From contig JAVLUZ010000608.1 in NCBI GenBank assembly GCA_036768485.1, positions 12,501-76,500 of the forward strand: a stretch of 64,000 nt of DNA, written 5' to 3'. This document shows positions 44,517 to 57,139 of the stretch, one piece after another (the stretch's first letter is position 1; each line of letters starts with the position of its first letter). Source of the stretch: Mermis nigrescens. Taxonomy: Eukaryota; Nematoda; Enoplea; Mermithida; Mermithidae. The notes under the pieces are model-generated. The model did no database searches, was not told the origin of the DNA, and worked only from the letters and a program-made list of their open reading frames with translations. The position numbers were made by a program, and so were the translations under genes.

Positions 44517-45506
44517 ATAAACGGCTGAATCCGATCCTGGGGGAGCACGCCGCCAGTTCTGACCGGAGCGACTCGAGCAAACAAATTAGCGACCCGAGCG
44601 CTTAATTAAGTAAACAAAAGTGCGCAATTAATTATGCTGGGCTGACCTCGTCGGTCGACCAATTATGCATCTGGTACTTACAGTAATGCGCCCGACTAGG
44701 GGAGTATTTTTTTAAACACAATTTTTTCACAGAGCGAAAATCAAATTTTAACCTTTAGTTTTTCGAACTCATCGTGAAAAATGGAGCAAGAAAATATATA
44801 ATTTGACAACATTTCATTCACTCTAGAAAAAGTTGACCGATTTTCAATGTGAGAGCACTAATAAAATGCAGTTTTATAAGTAGCATTCTATTTCTTGGCA
44901 TGGTCACATATTTTGAATTTTATTTTGATTTTTTTTGTATGTTGTTTTATTAATATTCCAGAAAAGTACGGCGAGGTTTCTGTCTGATCGAATGGATCTG
45001 GCACAGTAAGTCTGAATCGATGGAGCGATTGTTCAACGATTTTTGCGATGCGTGTGCTTCTATGTATAATGTTCGTTGACAAATCATGGTAGTTTTTCAT
45101 GTTGACGCTGTTGGCTTAGTATTATTTTGGAATATTCAACTTTTATGGACAAAATAAATGTCAAGTGCTCTCAAAATTCAAAATAAGTCAACTTTTTCCT
45201 GAGTGAATGAAATAATGTAATATTATATATTTTCTTGCTCCATTTTTCACGATGAGCTCAAAAAACTAAACTTTAAAATTTGATTTTCGCTCTGTAAAAA
45301 AATTGTGTTTAAAAAATACTCCCCTAGTCGGGCGCATTATTGTAAGTACCAGATGCATAATTGGTCGACCGACGAGGTCAGCCCAGCATAATTAATTGCG
45401 TACTTTTGTTTACTTAAGTGAGCGCTCGGGTCACTAATTTGTTTGCTCGAGTCGCTCCGGTCAGAACTGGCGGCGTGCCCCAGGATCGGATTCAGCCGAA
45501 TAAACT
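44517..45506. mobile_element. TIR element of about 990 bp with 350-bp arms
   Basis: The ends AAACGGCTGAATCCGATCC and GGATCGGATTCAGCCGAATAA are inverted. Matching continues inward through GCCGCCAGTTCTGACCGGAG, CTCGTCGGTCGACCAATTAT, CGCCCGACTAGGGGAGTATT and ATGGAGCAAGAAAATATATA. The central 200 bp contains a 70-codon minus ORF (44888-45100), starting MKNYHDLSTNIIHRSTRIAK, which lies mainly in the unique loop. No target duplication was seen. Confidence 0.8.
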
Positions 45507-46368
45507 TTTTTTTCAGCCCTCAGAGATCGGTATCTATACAATCAAAAATACAGTCATTACTGTTTCCGATTAAGCTAGAGATAGTTGATACTGATTCGAA
45601 TTTAGTTTAAGAGCATATTTTTTATAGCAGTAGACAGGATCTGCGGATCGGCTCTGTGTTTTGCTTCCCCCTCCTACTCAACCAGCAGCTTCATTAGCAA
45701 ACTCGTAGTCAAATAGGATCGAATATGTGTACAGAAAAACTAACGTTATTTTCACGATATTATATCCCAAAATCAATATCATTTTCGTTAACGACGACTA
45801 TCGAAAAAAGATATCGTTTCGTTTACGACGGCTCGAAAACACGTCGTTAATGATATTTTTCGTTTTACTGTCGTTAACTGTAACAACCCTACTACTGCCC
45901 ATGTGTGGTGCTAGCTCTGAATTCGTTCAATTGATTTTTATTTTCGCTGTTTTTAATCAAGATAGAGTTTTACGACATTATCATGAGGTTCAACAAATCA
46001 CGTACTCGTTGTAGGTACCTAATCTGATTTTTATATTTCCTTCATCGCGTAACGAGCGCTCAATCGATGTCAATAACCCAAGCATAAAATATGTGTTAAT
46101 GCTCCGATATCTAAAAATCGCGATGCTATGAACCCAAGTTTTATATGAAATAAATGCTAATCAAGCCGCAGTGATTTCCGGACTGAAGGACAATGAACTA
46201 CTCTGCTGAACACACATTTGCATAATTCATTATGTGCGATGCCTTGTCTGTTCGCCCTTTTTCATTTACCTATTTTTCTGCTCATATCACTTCGTCGCGA
46301 GTATAATTAGTTAGCAATAATCATTTGAGAGGTGTCGACAGAAAAGAAAAATCAAGCACTCAGTCTAA
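45507..46368. other. No gene; contains a TCGTTAACGA-rich repeat
   Basis: 45735-45892 is built of short TTTCGTTAACGACG- and GATATCGTTTCG-like pieces ending TAACAACCCTA. A related block is at 63470-63630. The 95-codon ORF over it is not supported. Confidence 0.45.
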
Positions 46369-46481
46369 ATGTTTGGTGCGCTTTACCTAACTTATATTTT
46401 GACTCTAATCGCGGTCGACGAAACGCACGGCGATCTCACTGAGAATCAAATCGTGAATGGATTTCTCAATGCTTACAGCCG
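46369..46481 (+). CDS. Candidate first exon encoding a signal peptide
   Basis: ATG at 46369 opens MFGALYLTYILTLIAVDETH, then GDLTENQIVNGFLNAYS, and reaches a donor-like CCG/GTAGAT at 46482. The hydrophobic stretch of residues 2-16 followed by a polar, acidic segment fits a cleaved secretory signal. A TATAAT-like site lies at about 46302. If not spliced, the frame ends at TAG after 38 codons. An acceptor TTCATTTCAG at about 46618 could continue it, but the sequence there resembles repeat R. Gene identity unknown. Confidence 0.4.
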
Positions 46482-49299
46482 GTAGATATAAAATCCTCTT
46501 TTTGTTGAATGATTCAGCTTTTCAACGCATATTTTTTATGTCTTGGACTGTTGTCCGATTGATTTTTTGAAATTTTAACACTGGGGCATTCATATGATTT
46601 AACAAGATTCATTTCAGGGGAAGGGGCATGAAATTCTGGAGTCATATACGAGTTTTTCGAGAACCAATAGGGTAGTCTAAAATAATGGTATTTTTGAAAG
46701 TTTCTTAAGGAGCTGTACACAATAATGAAGAAAACTCTTAACAAATTAATAGTTATTCAAGCGAAAAACCCTCTCCAATATAGCATTATGATTCGTCATG
46801 TTGAGATTTTTCCTCGTATTCTAATGAAGTAAGCTTATAGTCATTTGAAAGCTCCTCTATTCCCACTAACTGAAATGAGCTCAAAACGTTATATAATATA
46901 AATATAAAGTTAACTAAAAGAGCTACCTTTTGCAGTGTTACTTTTTCAATATGACTGCCGATAGCCGATGACACATTTGTGAGAGGGGCGGAGCCACAGT
47001 TACCGGCGGACACACCAAATAAATAAATAGACGCTAGACATGAATATTCGGTGCTATTTGCCGGCAATTTATCTGCTGCCCGTGTATGGGGCCGATATTT
47101 TAAAAACTTGAAAAGCTTAGCCCACAAGAATGAGCGAAAAGTGTTCAATCACAGATTTGGCCCAAGAAACTATGTAGGTACATAAAACCTCCACGAGCCC
47201 AACTGCCTTAAAATGTTCTACCATGTACCGGGTGCCTAATAACCTTTTGATAGGAGGTTAGCACTATCACGGCACGGTTTGGGATCAAAGCAGACATACA
47301 ATAATCGCCACGTGCATATTTAGGTAAAAACACTGTTGTACGAGTAGTTGGCACATTTTAAAAAGGTAATTTTATCCAAATGCTCCGGACATTTTAGTTT
47401 CTTAGAAAACATAATCCTTCCAAGAATACGTTAAAACTTTTTATAAAGAGTCGCTCGAATAGCAAGTGCCAGTTAAGCTTTTACAAAAAAGGTACATGTA
47501 TAAACATATAAATAGGTTACATATTACGGTTGTTTTTCAAATTCTGAAAAGACACATTTTATGTGATAGAAGCACTTTGGTGCATCTTTGCAGATCACGT
47601 TTCCAGCAGTCTAATGATGCGCTCTTGGCTAATTCGATTTCGGTTTTTCTTTGTATTTTTGCTACAATGTTAATCCAATAAAGAAAAGTTCGATTTTTCG
47701 GACGCCCGCTTATTTTGGAAATTTTCGTTTGATTCACTATAATTGATCATTTCAAAAACATCATATCACTTGCCTTCATCAAATTGGTCATCACGATCAA
47801 AATTTGGTGCTGCATTGAATTTTTTAGCCTTCTGTGAGATTCAGGATGTCGAGAACGTCGAAAAACACACTTTTTTAGCAGTCAACCAACATTTTTCTAC
47901 ACCAAAGTGCAACAAATTTACTGTTTTGCACCAAATTCGCGAATTTGTTAGAATTTGCACCAAATTGAAACTAAGCAAACCTAAACTCTCACAAATGATT
48001 TATTAAAAACCAAATGGAACACGGATCAATTACGTGTCCGTTAACTAGTATAATTTTTAAGAGATTTAACGTTTTTGAATGCTTTTGACAGATGAAGACG
48101 ACACAGCTACAGTTCGGTAAGCGGCACTTTTAATAAAAAACAATGTTCTAAACAAGAAAGCTTTTTTACCAGCAAAAAGTTGAGATAAAATTTGACCACT
48201 GAAAAGGATTGAAAGAGCTTTGTGTGTCGAAGTGCTCGGACGGATACACTCGTGAAGAAATTATCTTCCAGCGTAGGCAAAAACCACTCTGTTCAGATTT
48301 TTGTCGCAAAAATAAATCCAGAGATCTCAATACTCTATATGCTCATTTAGTTTCAGTAAACGTATTTCGCGAAACAAATTGCGCCTAAACACTCATTGTA
48401 GACAAGGATTATTGTCCGTCAGTATAATTACGTTTAACAAGTTTTTGTTTGAGTAAAACCTACAAATTATGCACCAAATTATTGAATTTTTGTGCCAAAT
48501 TTCGCACCAAATTGTGTAAACTTTTGCCCCATATATCGCACCTAATTTTGACTGCTCTAGTCATCATAAGGCATGTACGTGGGGGTAAGGTGGAGAGGGG
48601 TCTATTCCCAGAATGTAAAAGTGGAAAATTTTCTCTGGAAAATGAGGCAAAATGAAGGCGAATGATAGATGAAAATCGAATATGTTCTCTAATAGTGCCT
48701 AAAATTGACCAGAAACAGTTTAATAACGTAATTTTATCGCTATTTTCGCGCTTATTTCCACTTTTTTGAGTAATTTTGGCCCAAAAAGCTTTTATCCTAA
48801 ACCGGCTGACCCCCACCTCCAGATCGTCCATGCTGTGCATATGGTCGTCACCATCATCATCATGGTAAAATGCGGGGAAAATGAAGGGACAGGCATGAAT
48901 GGAAAGAGAATTCGGAAGAAATTTACGGTCAAAAACGGGCCGAAATACAAATTCTTCCTTAAAGTACTTTAAATCGATCACGAAATTTCAGTTAACATAG
49001 ATTTTACGGTTTTTAACGTTTTTACCAATTTTAAGGCTGTTTTAGCCCAATAGACTTCAACTAACTCTTCACTCTGAAGGATATTTAAAAAATGGATTAT
49101 GAGAAAGTATGAACGAGGTGCGAAAAATAACAATCAAGATAATTTCAAAGCTCTGAAATATCTTAATTGAGATCTACCTGAAAAGAGCTCTCATTTTGTT
49201 AACCTTTTACTAAAATTCTAGAAGAATAAGTATTTTCGGCCGTCTGAAAATAATTGTGGATTACTTATCTTATCCTTAATCGCATCCGTGAATTTTCAG
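46482..49299. other. No supported gene
   Basis: The 120-codon minus ORF at 46786-47148 and the 173-codon minus ORF at 48460-48981 lack family features. The second crosses CACCAAATTT-type short repeats (47870-48550) and a GGGGGTAAGGTGGAGAGGGG / GACCCCCACCTCC inverted pair at about 48580 and 48807. A related sequence is at 52070-52210. Confidence 0.4.
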
Positions 49300-49492
49300 T
49301 ATTGCTAATTGTTCCATGAGCGAAAATCGACAAATTTTGTACATCGTTAACAGTACGCTCGGTTATACCTGCGAAGAAGAAGGAAACGGCTACGAAAATC
49401 TCTCAAATTTCCAGCTCGGCGAATTAAAAGATACGTGTTGTAGCGTACCTACAGTAACCCCATCCACTATATTTTGCGTACGTTATTTTTGA
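49300..49492 (+). CDS. Candidate exon running into satellite V
   Basis: After an acceptor-like GTGAATTTTCAG (ending 49299) the frame encodes ANCSMSENRQILYIVNSTLG, then YTCEEEGNGYENLSNFQLGE, and closes at TGA 49490-49492. An ATG at 49316 would give a 58-codon peptide. The last 20 codons (from about GATACGTGTTGTAGC) are already similar to satellite V units (ATACGTGTTATAACATAGC). Varied codon use and amino-acid mix in the first 38 codons look coding. Either an exon is truncated by satellite, or the satellite arose from its edge. Confidence 0.4.
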
Positions 49493-50010
49493 CTCATATA
49501 CATCTAATTTATTGAATTTCAGCTTTATTTGACTGCTAATTTGTGAGATATAGAAAATCCAGAAAGCTACAGTACACCTACAGTAAGACAATGTGTGAAG
49601 AATTTGTGTCTCGCGTATATGCTGTTTCTCAAATTTAAGCTCAATCCGGCCATTTGTTCAAAAAATACGTGTTATAACATAGCTACAGTAAGCCGGTGCA
49701 CGAATTTCCATATACATTATTTTTGGCATGTAGTCTTTACATTCTTAAATATTTCAGCTCAATCCGGCCATTAGTTCAAAAAATACGTGTTATAACATAG
49801 CTACAGTAAGCCGGTACACGAATTTCCGTATACATTATTTTTGGCATGTAGTCTTTACATTCTGAACATTTCAGCTCAATCCGGCCATTAGTTCAAAAAA
49901 TACGTGTTATAACATAGCTACAGTAAGCCGGTACACGATTTTCCATACACATTATTTTTGGCATGTAGTCTTCACATTCTGAACATTTCAGCTCAATCCG
50001 GTCATTGGTT
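49493..50010 (+). repeat. Satellite V, 117-118-bp unit
   Basis: AGCTCAATCCGGCC begins at 49638, 49756, 49873 and 49990, giving periods of 118, 117 and 117. Each unit has AAAAAATACGTGTTATAACA and ATTTTTGGCATGTAGTC. The AATCCGGCCAKTRGTTC segment is shared with satellite T, so the two are related. Confidence 0.9.
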
Positions 50011-50440
50011 CATGATTTATAGCGGTTTTATGATGTGGTGTAACTAATCGAGTGTAAAGTGTAAAGTTGTCAAGTGATACCCAAGTTAGAATATTGTATG
50101 CATTTAGTATAGTAAGCGGTGTTCATAGTTATCCCATAAAAAATAAAATTCTGATAGATTCCCCATTTTTCGTATATCCCCCTGCATCACTCTTGCTGTA
50201 GTGTAAAGTATACTGGTTGACTTGATCCGCAAATTTAAAATAGTCTCCAGTATGCCCATAGTTGGGGTACCTACCCTGTGACGTCATCCCCTAGGTAGCA
50301 ACACAAAACATATAGCCTATGCTTCAACACAGAACTATCCTTCAACACAGCCTATGCTTAAGCACGGGCTATACTTTGTGTTGCAGCCCAGGGGGACCTG
50401 CTTAACTACTTGCATACCCTCCTCCCCCACGCCCACGTGT
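50011..50440. repeat. GC-rich tail after satellite V
   Basis: TAGTGTAAAGTGTAAAG motifs, then CAACACAGCCTATGCTTAAG and GCAGCCCAGGGGGACC, like the tails at 15891 and 28431. It ends with CCCCCACGCCCACGTGTGC, an R-type terminus. Confidence 0.6.
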
Positions 50441-50939
50441 GCATATAACTAACTGGACAGCGTGATATTTCAGCCTGTACAATCTGATTGTGTTTTTAGG
50501 AGCAAAACGTAATTTTCTTAAAGAGTACACTTCTTGTTTCCGTCTGACCGAACACATATTTCCCTTTTTAAAATTTAATTAAATATAAAGTTAAACCTTA
50601 AATATGCTTTTTTCTAGCTTTATCCGGCGAAGAATTTTTAATGTAGGCGATTAATCAACGGTTTAATTCGTTTTCTGTTTGCAGAACAGTTGGGTTTATG
50701 AGTTATTTGAAGTTGTTTTGAAATTTATAGTAAATTTTTACTAATGGCTCCTTTTGAGACATATCATAACTTCGACTTGTGCAATATAGAAGAAGCAAAG
50801 TTGACCGTAAATGAACAGCACCCGAATTATTGGGGAGGGGAATATGTGATGTAAAAGTGATAAAAATCATAAATCTACCAAAATTTCAATTCTGTGGTTC
50901 TGTCGATCTTTGGTCTGTCAGATTCTGTTGGGTCTAGAT
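50441..50939. other. No gene seen
   Basis: AT-rich; a CAATTCTGTGGTTCTGTCGA stretch near 50890 matches other R-associated debris. No gene. Confidence 0.4.
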
Positions 50940-51209
50940 CATACGTGGGCAGCACCAAAATTCTGGGGGAGGGGGTGCAAGATTTTTCAAAGGTCAAAAA
51001 TTGGCCTCAAGAATGGTGGAATGGTGAAGAAAACACCATTTTTCAACGTTTTTCATCGAGCACTATTCATTGGCATCAAAAAATTCCGAAAAAAAACGAA
51101 AAGAATTTTTAAAAATTGAATTCTGGGGGTATTTTGATTTCTGGGGGGTGAGGGGGTTATTTTGGTTTCTGGGGGCTGCATACCCCCAAACCCCCCACGC
51201 CCAGGTGTG
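50940..51209 (+). mobile_element. hAT-type non-autonomous family R, copy
   Basis: Ends CATACGTGGGCAGC and CCCACGCCCAGGTGTG. Flanks GTCTAGAT (50932-50939) and GTCTAGAC (51210-51217) give an 8-bp duplication with one mismatch. The body has AAATTCTGGGGG, AAGGTCAAAAATTGGCC, CATCGAGCACTATTCATTGG and G-rich runs. Confidence 0.85.
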
Positions 51210-51217
51210 GTCTAGAC

Positions 51218-52307
51218 CCCAAATCTCCTTGTGCGATGTCAACTATAAAATCACACTATACTTCTGCTACTTAATTCGTTTACTAAACGCAAAAAAGTTA
51301 ACGGTGTATGGGGAATAGGAGGTCTGGCTAGAACCCCCTGAATACATTATATCCCTAGAATTGATTCTCAAAAATTTAACTCAGTTTTTTTGCGAGATTT
51401 CGGTCTCAGTGGACATAACCCAACGATAAACGTCGATAAATAGCGTTTTGGCACCTACCATAAGTTTTGTGACCTCTAAAATATTCTTTGATTCTTAACA
51501 GACTTCCAAGGAATTTAAGGGCTGCCTATGAGTGTGTGGGCAGCTCTTAAATTCCTTGTGAGTCTGTTAAGAATTTGATATCTTTCTATAAAAATTCCCT
51601 AAAAAGCCTAAAACCATTTGTCCCCTGTTGTTTTGAAATAATGTTAAAAAGCAACATTTTTGAAACAAAGTAAAAATCATGGAAGGAAATTCATAAGAAA
51701 ATATAAGTCGAGTAGAAATTCAGAATTTTTACGAATTTTTCACAACCTAATTTCTCAAGATTTGCATATATTCAGAGAAAATTGCAGAAAATCAGTTTTT
51801 AAACGTTAACTTTGACTGAGCTTGTAAAGGTCACTGATAGATTAATATTATTATTAAAATAATTAAGTTATATTTTTATATCAATGGAGAACATTACTTA
51901 TACTGTATACTGCTTCGCAGCTTTCTGACCTTATTCACAAGTCCTATATTGACAAACAATATACTCCGTATTTTTTGCTCATAAAATTCATCATACAGTG
52001 TGTAAACAAATCACATGAAACGAAAGAGTGAATTAATATTGATGGATGAAAATATTTGCAAAATAAAGGACCAAAATGGATGAAAACTAAACGTTTTGTG
52101 TAAAACTGCATGAAATTGACCGGAAATTGAGAATAGCGCTATTTAGCATTTATATTATTTTTTGAGATATTTTGGCCTAAACCTTTCTCTCTGGCTGATC
52201 TGCTTCAGGTGAAATGTTCCGTGTACATGAGTTACAAGCAACGACATTTTGTCTGTACGATTTTAAGCTTGAATAAAATAATTTAAGTCATTTAATGAAG
52301 TGACAAG
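51218..52307. other. No gene seen; inverted ACTTCCAAGGAATTTAAG pair
   Basis: GACTTCCAAGGAATTTAAGG at 51503 and CTTAAATTCCTTGTGAGTC at 51545 are close inverted repeats. The remainder is AT-rich without a gene. Confidence 0.4.
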
Positions 52308-52815
52308 CATACTTAGGCAGCACCTAATTTTCATGGTAGGAGGTGCATGTTTTTCTAAAGTTTAAAAATAGTCTTAAGAATGGTGGTACGGCGAAAAAAT
52401 AGCGTTTTTCAATGTTTCTCATCGAGCATTATCCATTAGCATTGAAAAATTGCGAAAAAAATTTAAAAAATGTCAAAAATTGAATTCTGAGGGTATTTCG
52501 GGTTCTGGGGGTTGCATACACACCTGGGCGTGGGGGGGTTTTGGGGGGTATGCACCCCCAGAAACCAAAATACCCCCCCCCCCAGAAATCAAAATACCCC
52601 CCAGAATTCAATTTTTGAAAATTTTTTTCGTTTTTTTCGCAATTTTTTGATGCCAATGGATAGTGCTTGATGAGAAACGTCGAAAAATGGTGTTTTTATC
52701 GCCATACCACCATTTTTGAGGCCATTTTTCGACCTTCAAAAAAATCTTGCACCCCCCCCCAGAATTTTCTTGCTGCCCACGTATGGTTGCATACCCCGAA
52801 ACCCTCACGCCTAGG
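52308..52815 (+). mobile_element. Family R, outer copy split by a nested insertion
   Basis: It starts CATACTTAGGCAGCACC, runs to GGGTTCTGGGGGTTGCATA (52518) and resumes at 52794 with CCCCGAAACCCTCACGCCTAGG. It is more diverged than the inner copy, as expected for the older insertion. No flanking duplication survives at the right end. Confidence 0.8.
52519..52785 (-). mobile_element. Family R, nested inner copy
   Basis: CACACCTGGGCGTGGGGGGG at the left and TTGCTGCCCACGTATG at the right, flanked by a perfect 8-bp duplication GTTGCATA (52511-52518 and 52786-52793). It lies in opposite orientation inside the outer copy. It is 267 bp with no ORF of its own. Confidence 0.92.
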
Positions 52816-52876
52816 TAAGTCTCTAAGACTTCGATGGAAATTTGTAAAACATTGACAAGAATTTTGTTTAAAAATG

Positions 52877-54658
52877 GTGCCAAGTCGATAGAAAAAAAGG
52901 GTAAAAAATGAATAATAATTTTGAAAAAGAAAGAAAAGTGAGCTGCATGCGTCCAGTAACAAAATTAATCAAAAATATGAAAATATAGTCTTTAAAAACG
53001 ATTAGGATAGTTTTAGTGCACGGAAATAAATTGTAAAATAATCAATGCCCGAAAATCCGGTTAGTGTGAGGAATGGACCCTACTTCCGCGCGATAATTTT
53101 AAAGAACCGGCAACTTGTTTATTTGTTTCTTAGGAGTAAGTGTAATGAATCGCGAATTAAAGCAGATTTTTCACACAGTCCCTCGATTTTTAAATGGCAA
53201 AAATAGCGAAAAACAAAGAATAATTAACCACATTAAAGAAAACAGCAAATTATCGTGGATAACATACAGTAATCAAAAAATACGGACCAATACGAAAGAA
53301 AATCAGAAATAAGTGCAAATTCGATGAAAAGTATTCAAACAGGCCGTTTTTCTTTTCAAATTAATTGCACGCCATGTTATTTGAAGAAAAGCGAAAATTT
53401 GGCGATTTCCTAATCTCATAACAAAGGAAAATGAGGAGCGATTACGATATTTTAATTTGGAATTCGATGTGTTCACATTTCAGTTATGTATTCGAAGGCT
53501 CAATCGTACTAATAGTAGATTTCGGTTCAATGTTATCGTAACTAGTTTTTAATCAAAAATGAGAAACTTGATCCAAAATGGAGCTTAGCTTCTTAAGTGA
53601 AAATTTGATTTAAATAGGAAGAACTTCAAATTTATAATTAAGCATAATTAATTGTACACTGTAAACTGCGGTTCAAACTTAATATGTATTCGTTAAATAT
53701 TACAAAAAATTTTAACTTATTTTCGGTTCCAGTGGATCCCTTACATAAAGAGCAAAAATTTTTGCCCTTTTACACAGCTTGTGCCTTGGACTAAATACAA
53801 AAAAATTTATTAAAAAAAGTACCATGGACCACCAAAATAAGCGTCCGATTGACCCAATATACCCAAATTTGCATATAAAAACAGTGCATTGCATAAGCAC
53901 GGCCTTATTTTTTGTAATTTTTAAGGAATACTTATTAAGTTTAAACCGCAGTGTAAAGTGTTAATTAAAGTGTATAACAATTTTTTGCATACAGCTAATA
54001 GGAATTTTTTCTATCGATTGGTAGCTGTTTCAACGAATGATATTGATTATTCGTTTAGAAAAGTCTGTGCTCATGCAATGCTACTGTTTTTATATGCAAA
54101 TTTGGGTATAATGGGTCAATCGGACGCTTGTTTTGGTAGTTCAGGAGTACTTTCATTTTACTACAATTTTTTTCATGTTTAGACTAAGGGATAAGCTGTG
54201 TAAAAAGGGCAAACTATTCCGCTTTTCATGTATCAGACCCGCAGGAACCGTAAATATCTTAAAAAGAGTTTTCTAATTTTTAACGAATATGTATTAAAGC
54301 TTAAACTACAGTGTAAAGTATGAAGTAATGTGTATAACAATTTTCTTGCATTCAGCTGATGCGAATTTTTTCTATCAATTGGTAGCTGTTTTAACGAATA
54401 ATATTAAGTATTCAATGAAAACAGGCTGTGCTTATGCAATGCATTGTTTTTATATGCAAATTTGGGTATTTTGGGTCAATCGGACGCTTGTTTTGGTAGT
54501 CCAGGGTACTTTTTTGGATAAAATTTTTTCGTATTAAGTCCAAGGCACAAACTGTGTAAAAAGGGCAAAAGTTTTTGCTTTTCATGTAAGGGACCCGCAG
54601 GAATCGAAAATAAGTTGAAATTTTTTGTAATTTTTACCGAATGCTTATGAAGTTTACA
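52877..54658 (+). repeat. Dispersed repeat D, copy 2
   Basis: Inverted counterpart of 31028-32816, starting TGGTGCCAAGTCGATAGAAA and ending GCTTATGAAGTTTACACCGC. It contains the same internally inverted 340-base units (CAAAATAAGCGTCCGATTGA near 53835, TCAATCGGACGCTTGTTTTG near 54117 and 54476). ORFs are short and periodic. Confidence 0.85.
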
Positions 54659-56854
54659 CCGCAGTGTGAAGTGTAAATTTAAGCGTTCGCATTCAACTGA
54701 TAGGAAATTTTTTCCTCTATCGATTGAAAGCAGCTTGAATGAATGATATAATTATTAGTGAAAAATGGGTTTCGTAGACGATTCAAAACATCCTAAACGA
54801 TACGATGCGAGGTTGGGTATTTAGAAAAAATTTCTGATTCATTTTTTCAGCATCGCTCATCATATGTCAGTTGAAGACTTGATGCCTTCCAGAAAAACAT
54901 AGTTGTGGGGAATCTGAACCCCTCCAAATCGATAATTCACGGAAGACTTCATCAGAATCGAATTTTAGTTACCTTTCTTATTCACTTAGTTCCACCAGAC
55001 CGGATCCTCAGAATGTTTTTTGCTGCCTATGATTGCTTCCATTCTTTCTATATAAGCAGCATTAGTAAAAGAATCGAAATAAAACGAGCGGGCTTTTGAT
55101 GTTATCCACAGGTTCTGATAAGATTTAAATCAAAAGGCCGAAATTTAGTAAAGGCACACTAAACTGGGGTCTGTCAACTTTATTATGTGTATGCGGATTT
55201 CCAGAGCATCTGCCTGATTCCCAGAACCCCTTTCATTATATTACATATTGTCATATGCACAGAAAAGCAGAAGACCAGGCGTGTTCTTCGGTAGGGGGAG
55301 GGGTTTCGACCCCCTCAAAATGGCAACTGACCCCCGCAAAAATGGCCGCAACCCATCCACAGAACTGTCGATTTTTTAAAAATGTTCAAAAGTTCGTAGA
55401 AAAGGTGCTTTTTTAAGCGTTTTTAGCTATCTATTTGCTCAAAAGTCTAAACTTTTCGGCGCTTCGTGCCATATACACTTTGTTGACTATATTTTCTTTA
55501 ATTAACTAGATTTTTTTTCAAATTTTTCAAAATGTTTTAAAACATTTTTATGCTCTAGAAAGAACGAGCATTGTTTGAACGGCATCAAAAAACAGTGTTT
55601 TTGGCGCACACCCTTCGTTTTTAGCCCAAAAAGGCACTCTTTTAAAAATTTTTTGGATCTGACCCCCAGAATTCCGATGCTGTACATGTATGAGGATGAC
55701 CAAATGGTTTTAACCGGTACATTGAAACTCCACAGTTTGACATGCCTAGACCATATATTGGCCTGTATATACGGTGGCGGATCCAGGATTATCTGACACT
55801 GGCGGAATCTTAAATTTTCTAAATAGTTTTAAAAGTTGTCCAAAACATCCGTTTGTTATGCTTGGACTCGATTTTTTGCCGTCTCTTGATAGACAGAAAG
55901 CATTCCAATAGAAATTAAAAATTCGCGAAAATTTCCTATGAAAAATGCCCAAAATAGAGCAAAAATTGGCGCAAAGCAACGAAAAATACTCGTGAAGTTA
56001 TTATAAGAAGTAAGAAATCCTTTTCTGTGCCTAAATTACTATTTCTGATGTAAAAATAAGTGCCAAGTGAGTCAGTAAATGTCATTTAATAGTATTATCA
56101 GGCGCAAAACGCTAAAAAAATGTGAAAAATTATGATAAAAATGGCTACAACAGCCCCGTCCGCTCCTGTGCTCCAATCTTTGCTTAGATAAGAGGCGTAC
56201 AGTCCTTAAAGTACCTGTTTATGTACAACGCATTCCTCGAACATATTCAAAAATAGGCATAAAAAAAGAACGGTAACGCAAACATAAAATTTAAAAGGTG
56301 TTCTAGATTCAGCAAGATTTCCTCTATCTAATTAGTCTATTCTCGTTTTTGTAACGACCCGTTTACAGGTCTAAAAATGCGACTGAAGTCAGACAACAAA
56401 ATTTTTTAAATAAGCCTCAATGTCATGTGTTGAAATGGAGACTACTACAAAACAACTTCCATCTTTAAGTAGAATGTTCATTTCTCTATAAAGTAATTGA
56501 AATTTCATGACAAATGAACAAGTATTGATGAAATTATTAAAAAATATTCGGAAACAGTCATTTTTCGCAAAAATTTCAAAACCCGGAACTTTGATACTTG
56601 CTATAAAAGCCCAGGGGCATTTTTATAAACTTTTACATTACACATTTTCATCTGGTACCAAGACCTACCTATGGACAAAATTTCATTAGTTTTTGCGACA
56701 GGTCATTCGGGAACGAGTGTGCGAATCTTAACGGCAGTTGCTCATAAGAGAGCAGCTACAAAAGTTTTTTATCAGGCAGCCCTACTGCAATAAGTTTGTA
56801 CACTTAAACTTCATGTGCTTGTTAATTGTTTGATGTACAGTATTTGGTTATTGT
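54659..56854. other. No supported gene; repeat debris
   Basis: GGCGCTTCGTGCCATA at 55457 is a GCGAAGCGCC variant. GGTGGCGGATCCAGGATTATC at 55782 resembles a hAT MITE end. ORFs at 54905, 55575 and 55746 have no family features. Confidence 0.4.
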
Positions 56855-57128
56855 CATAGGTGGGCAGTACCGGAAATCTGGGGGTGAAAAATTTTCTGGG
56901 GGGGGTGAAAAATGTTCAAAGGTCAAAAAATGGCCTTGAAAACGGCGGTATGGCGAAAAACACCATTTTTCGACGTTTCTCATCGAGCACTACCCAATGG
57001 CATCAAAAAATCGCTAAAAAAGCAAAAAAAATTCAAAAGTCGAATTCTGGGTAGGATTTTTTGATTGGGGGGGGGGTATTTCAACTTCTGGGGGGTGCAT
57101 ACGCTTAAACCCCCTACGCCCATGTGCG
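56855..57128 (+). mobile_element. Family R, copy
   Basis: Ends CATAGGTGGGCAG and CTACGCCCATGTGCG, flanked by GTTATTGT (56847-56854) and ATTATTGT (57129-57136), 7 of 8 bases alike. The body is as in the other copies. The MITE M copy begins four bases after the right flank. Confidence 0.85.
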
Positions 57129-57139
57129 ATTATTGTCTA

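Noticed and set aside
46786..47148. 120-codon minus ORF
   Set aside because: No family features. A GGGGCGGAGCC patch within suggests repeat debris.
48460..48981. 173-codon minus ORF as a gene
   Set aside because: It crosses CACCAAATTT short repeats and a palindromic repeat, and shows no domain, codon bias or homologous wording.
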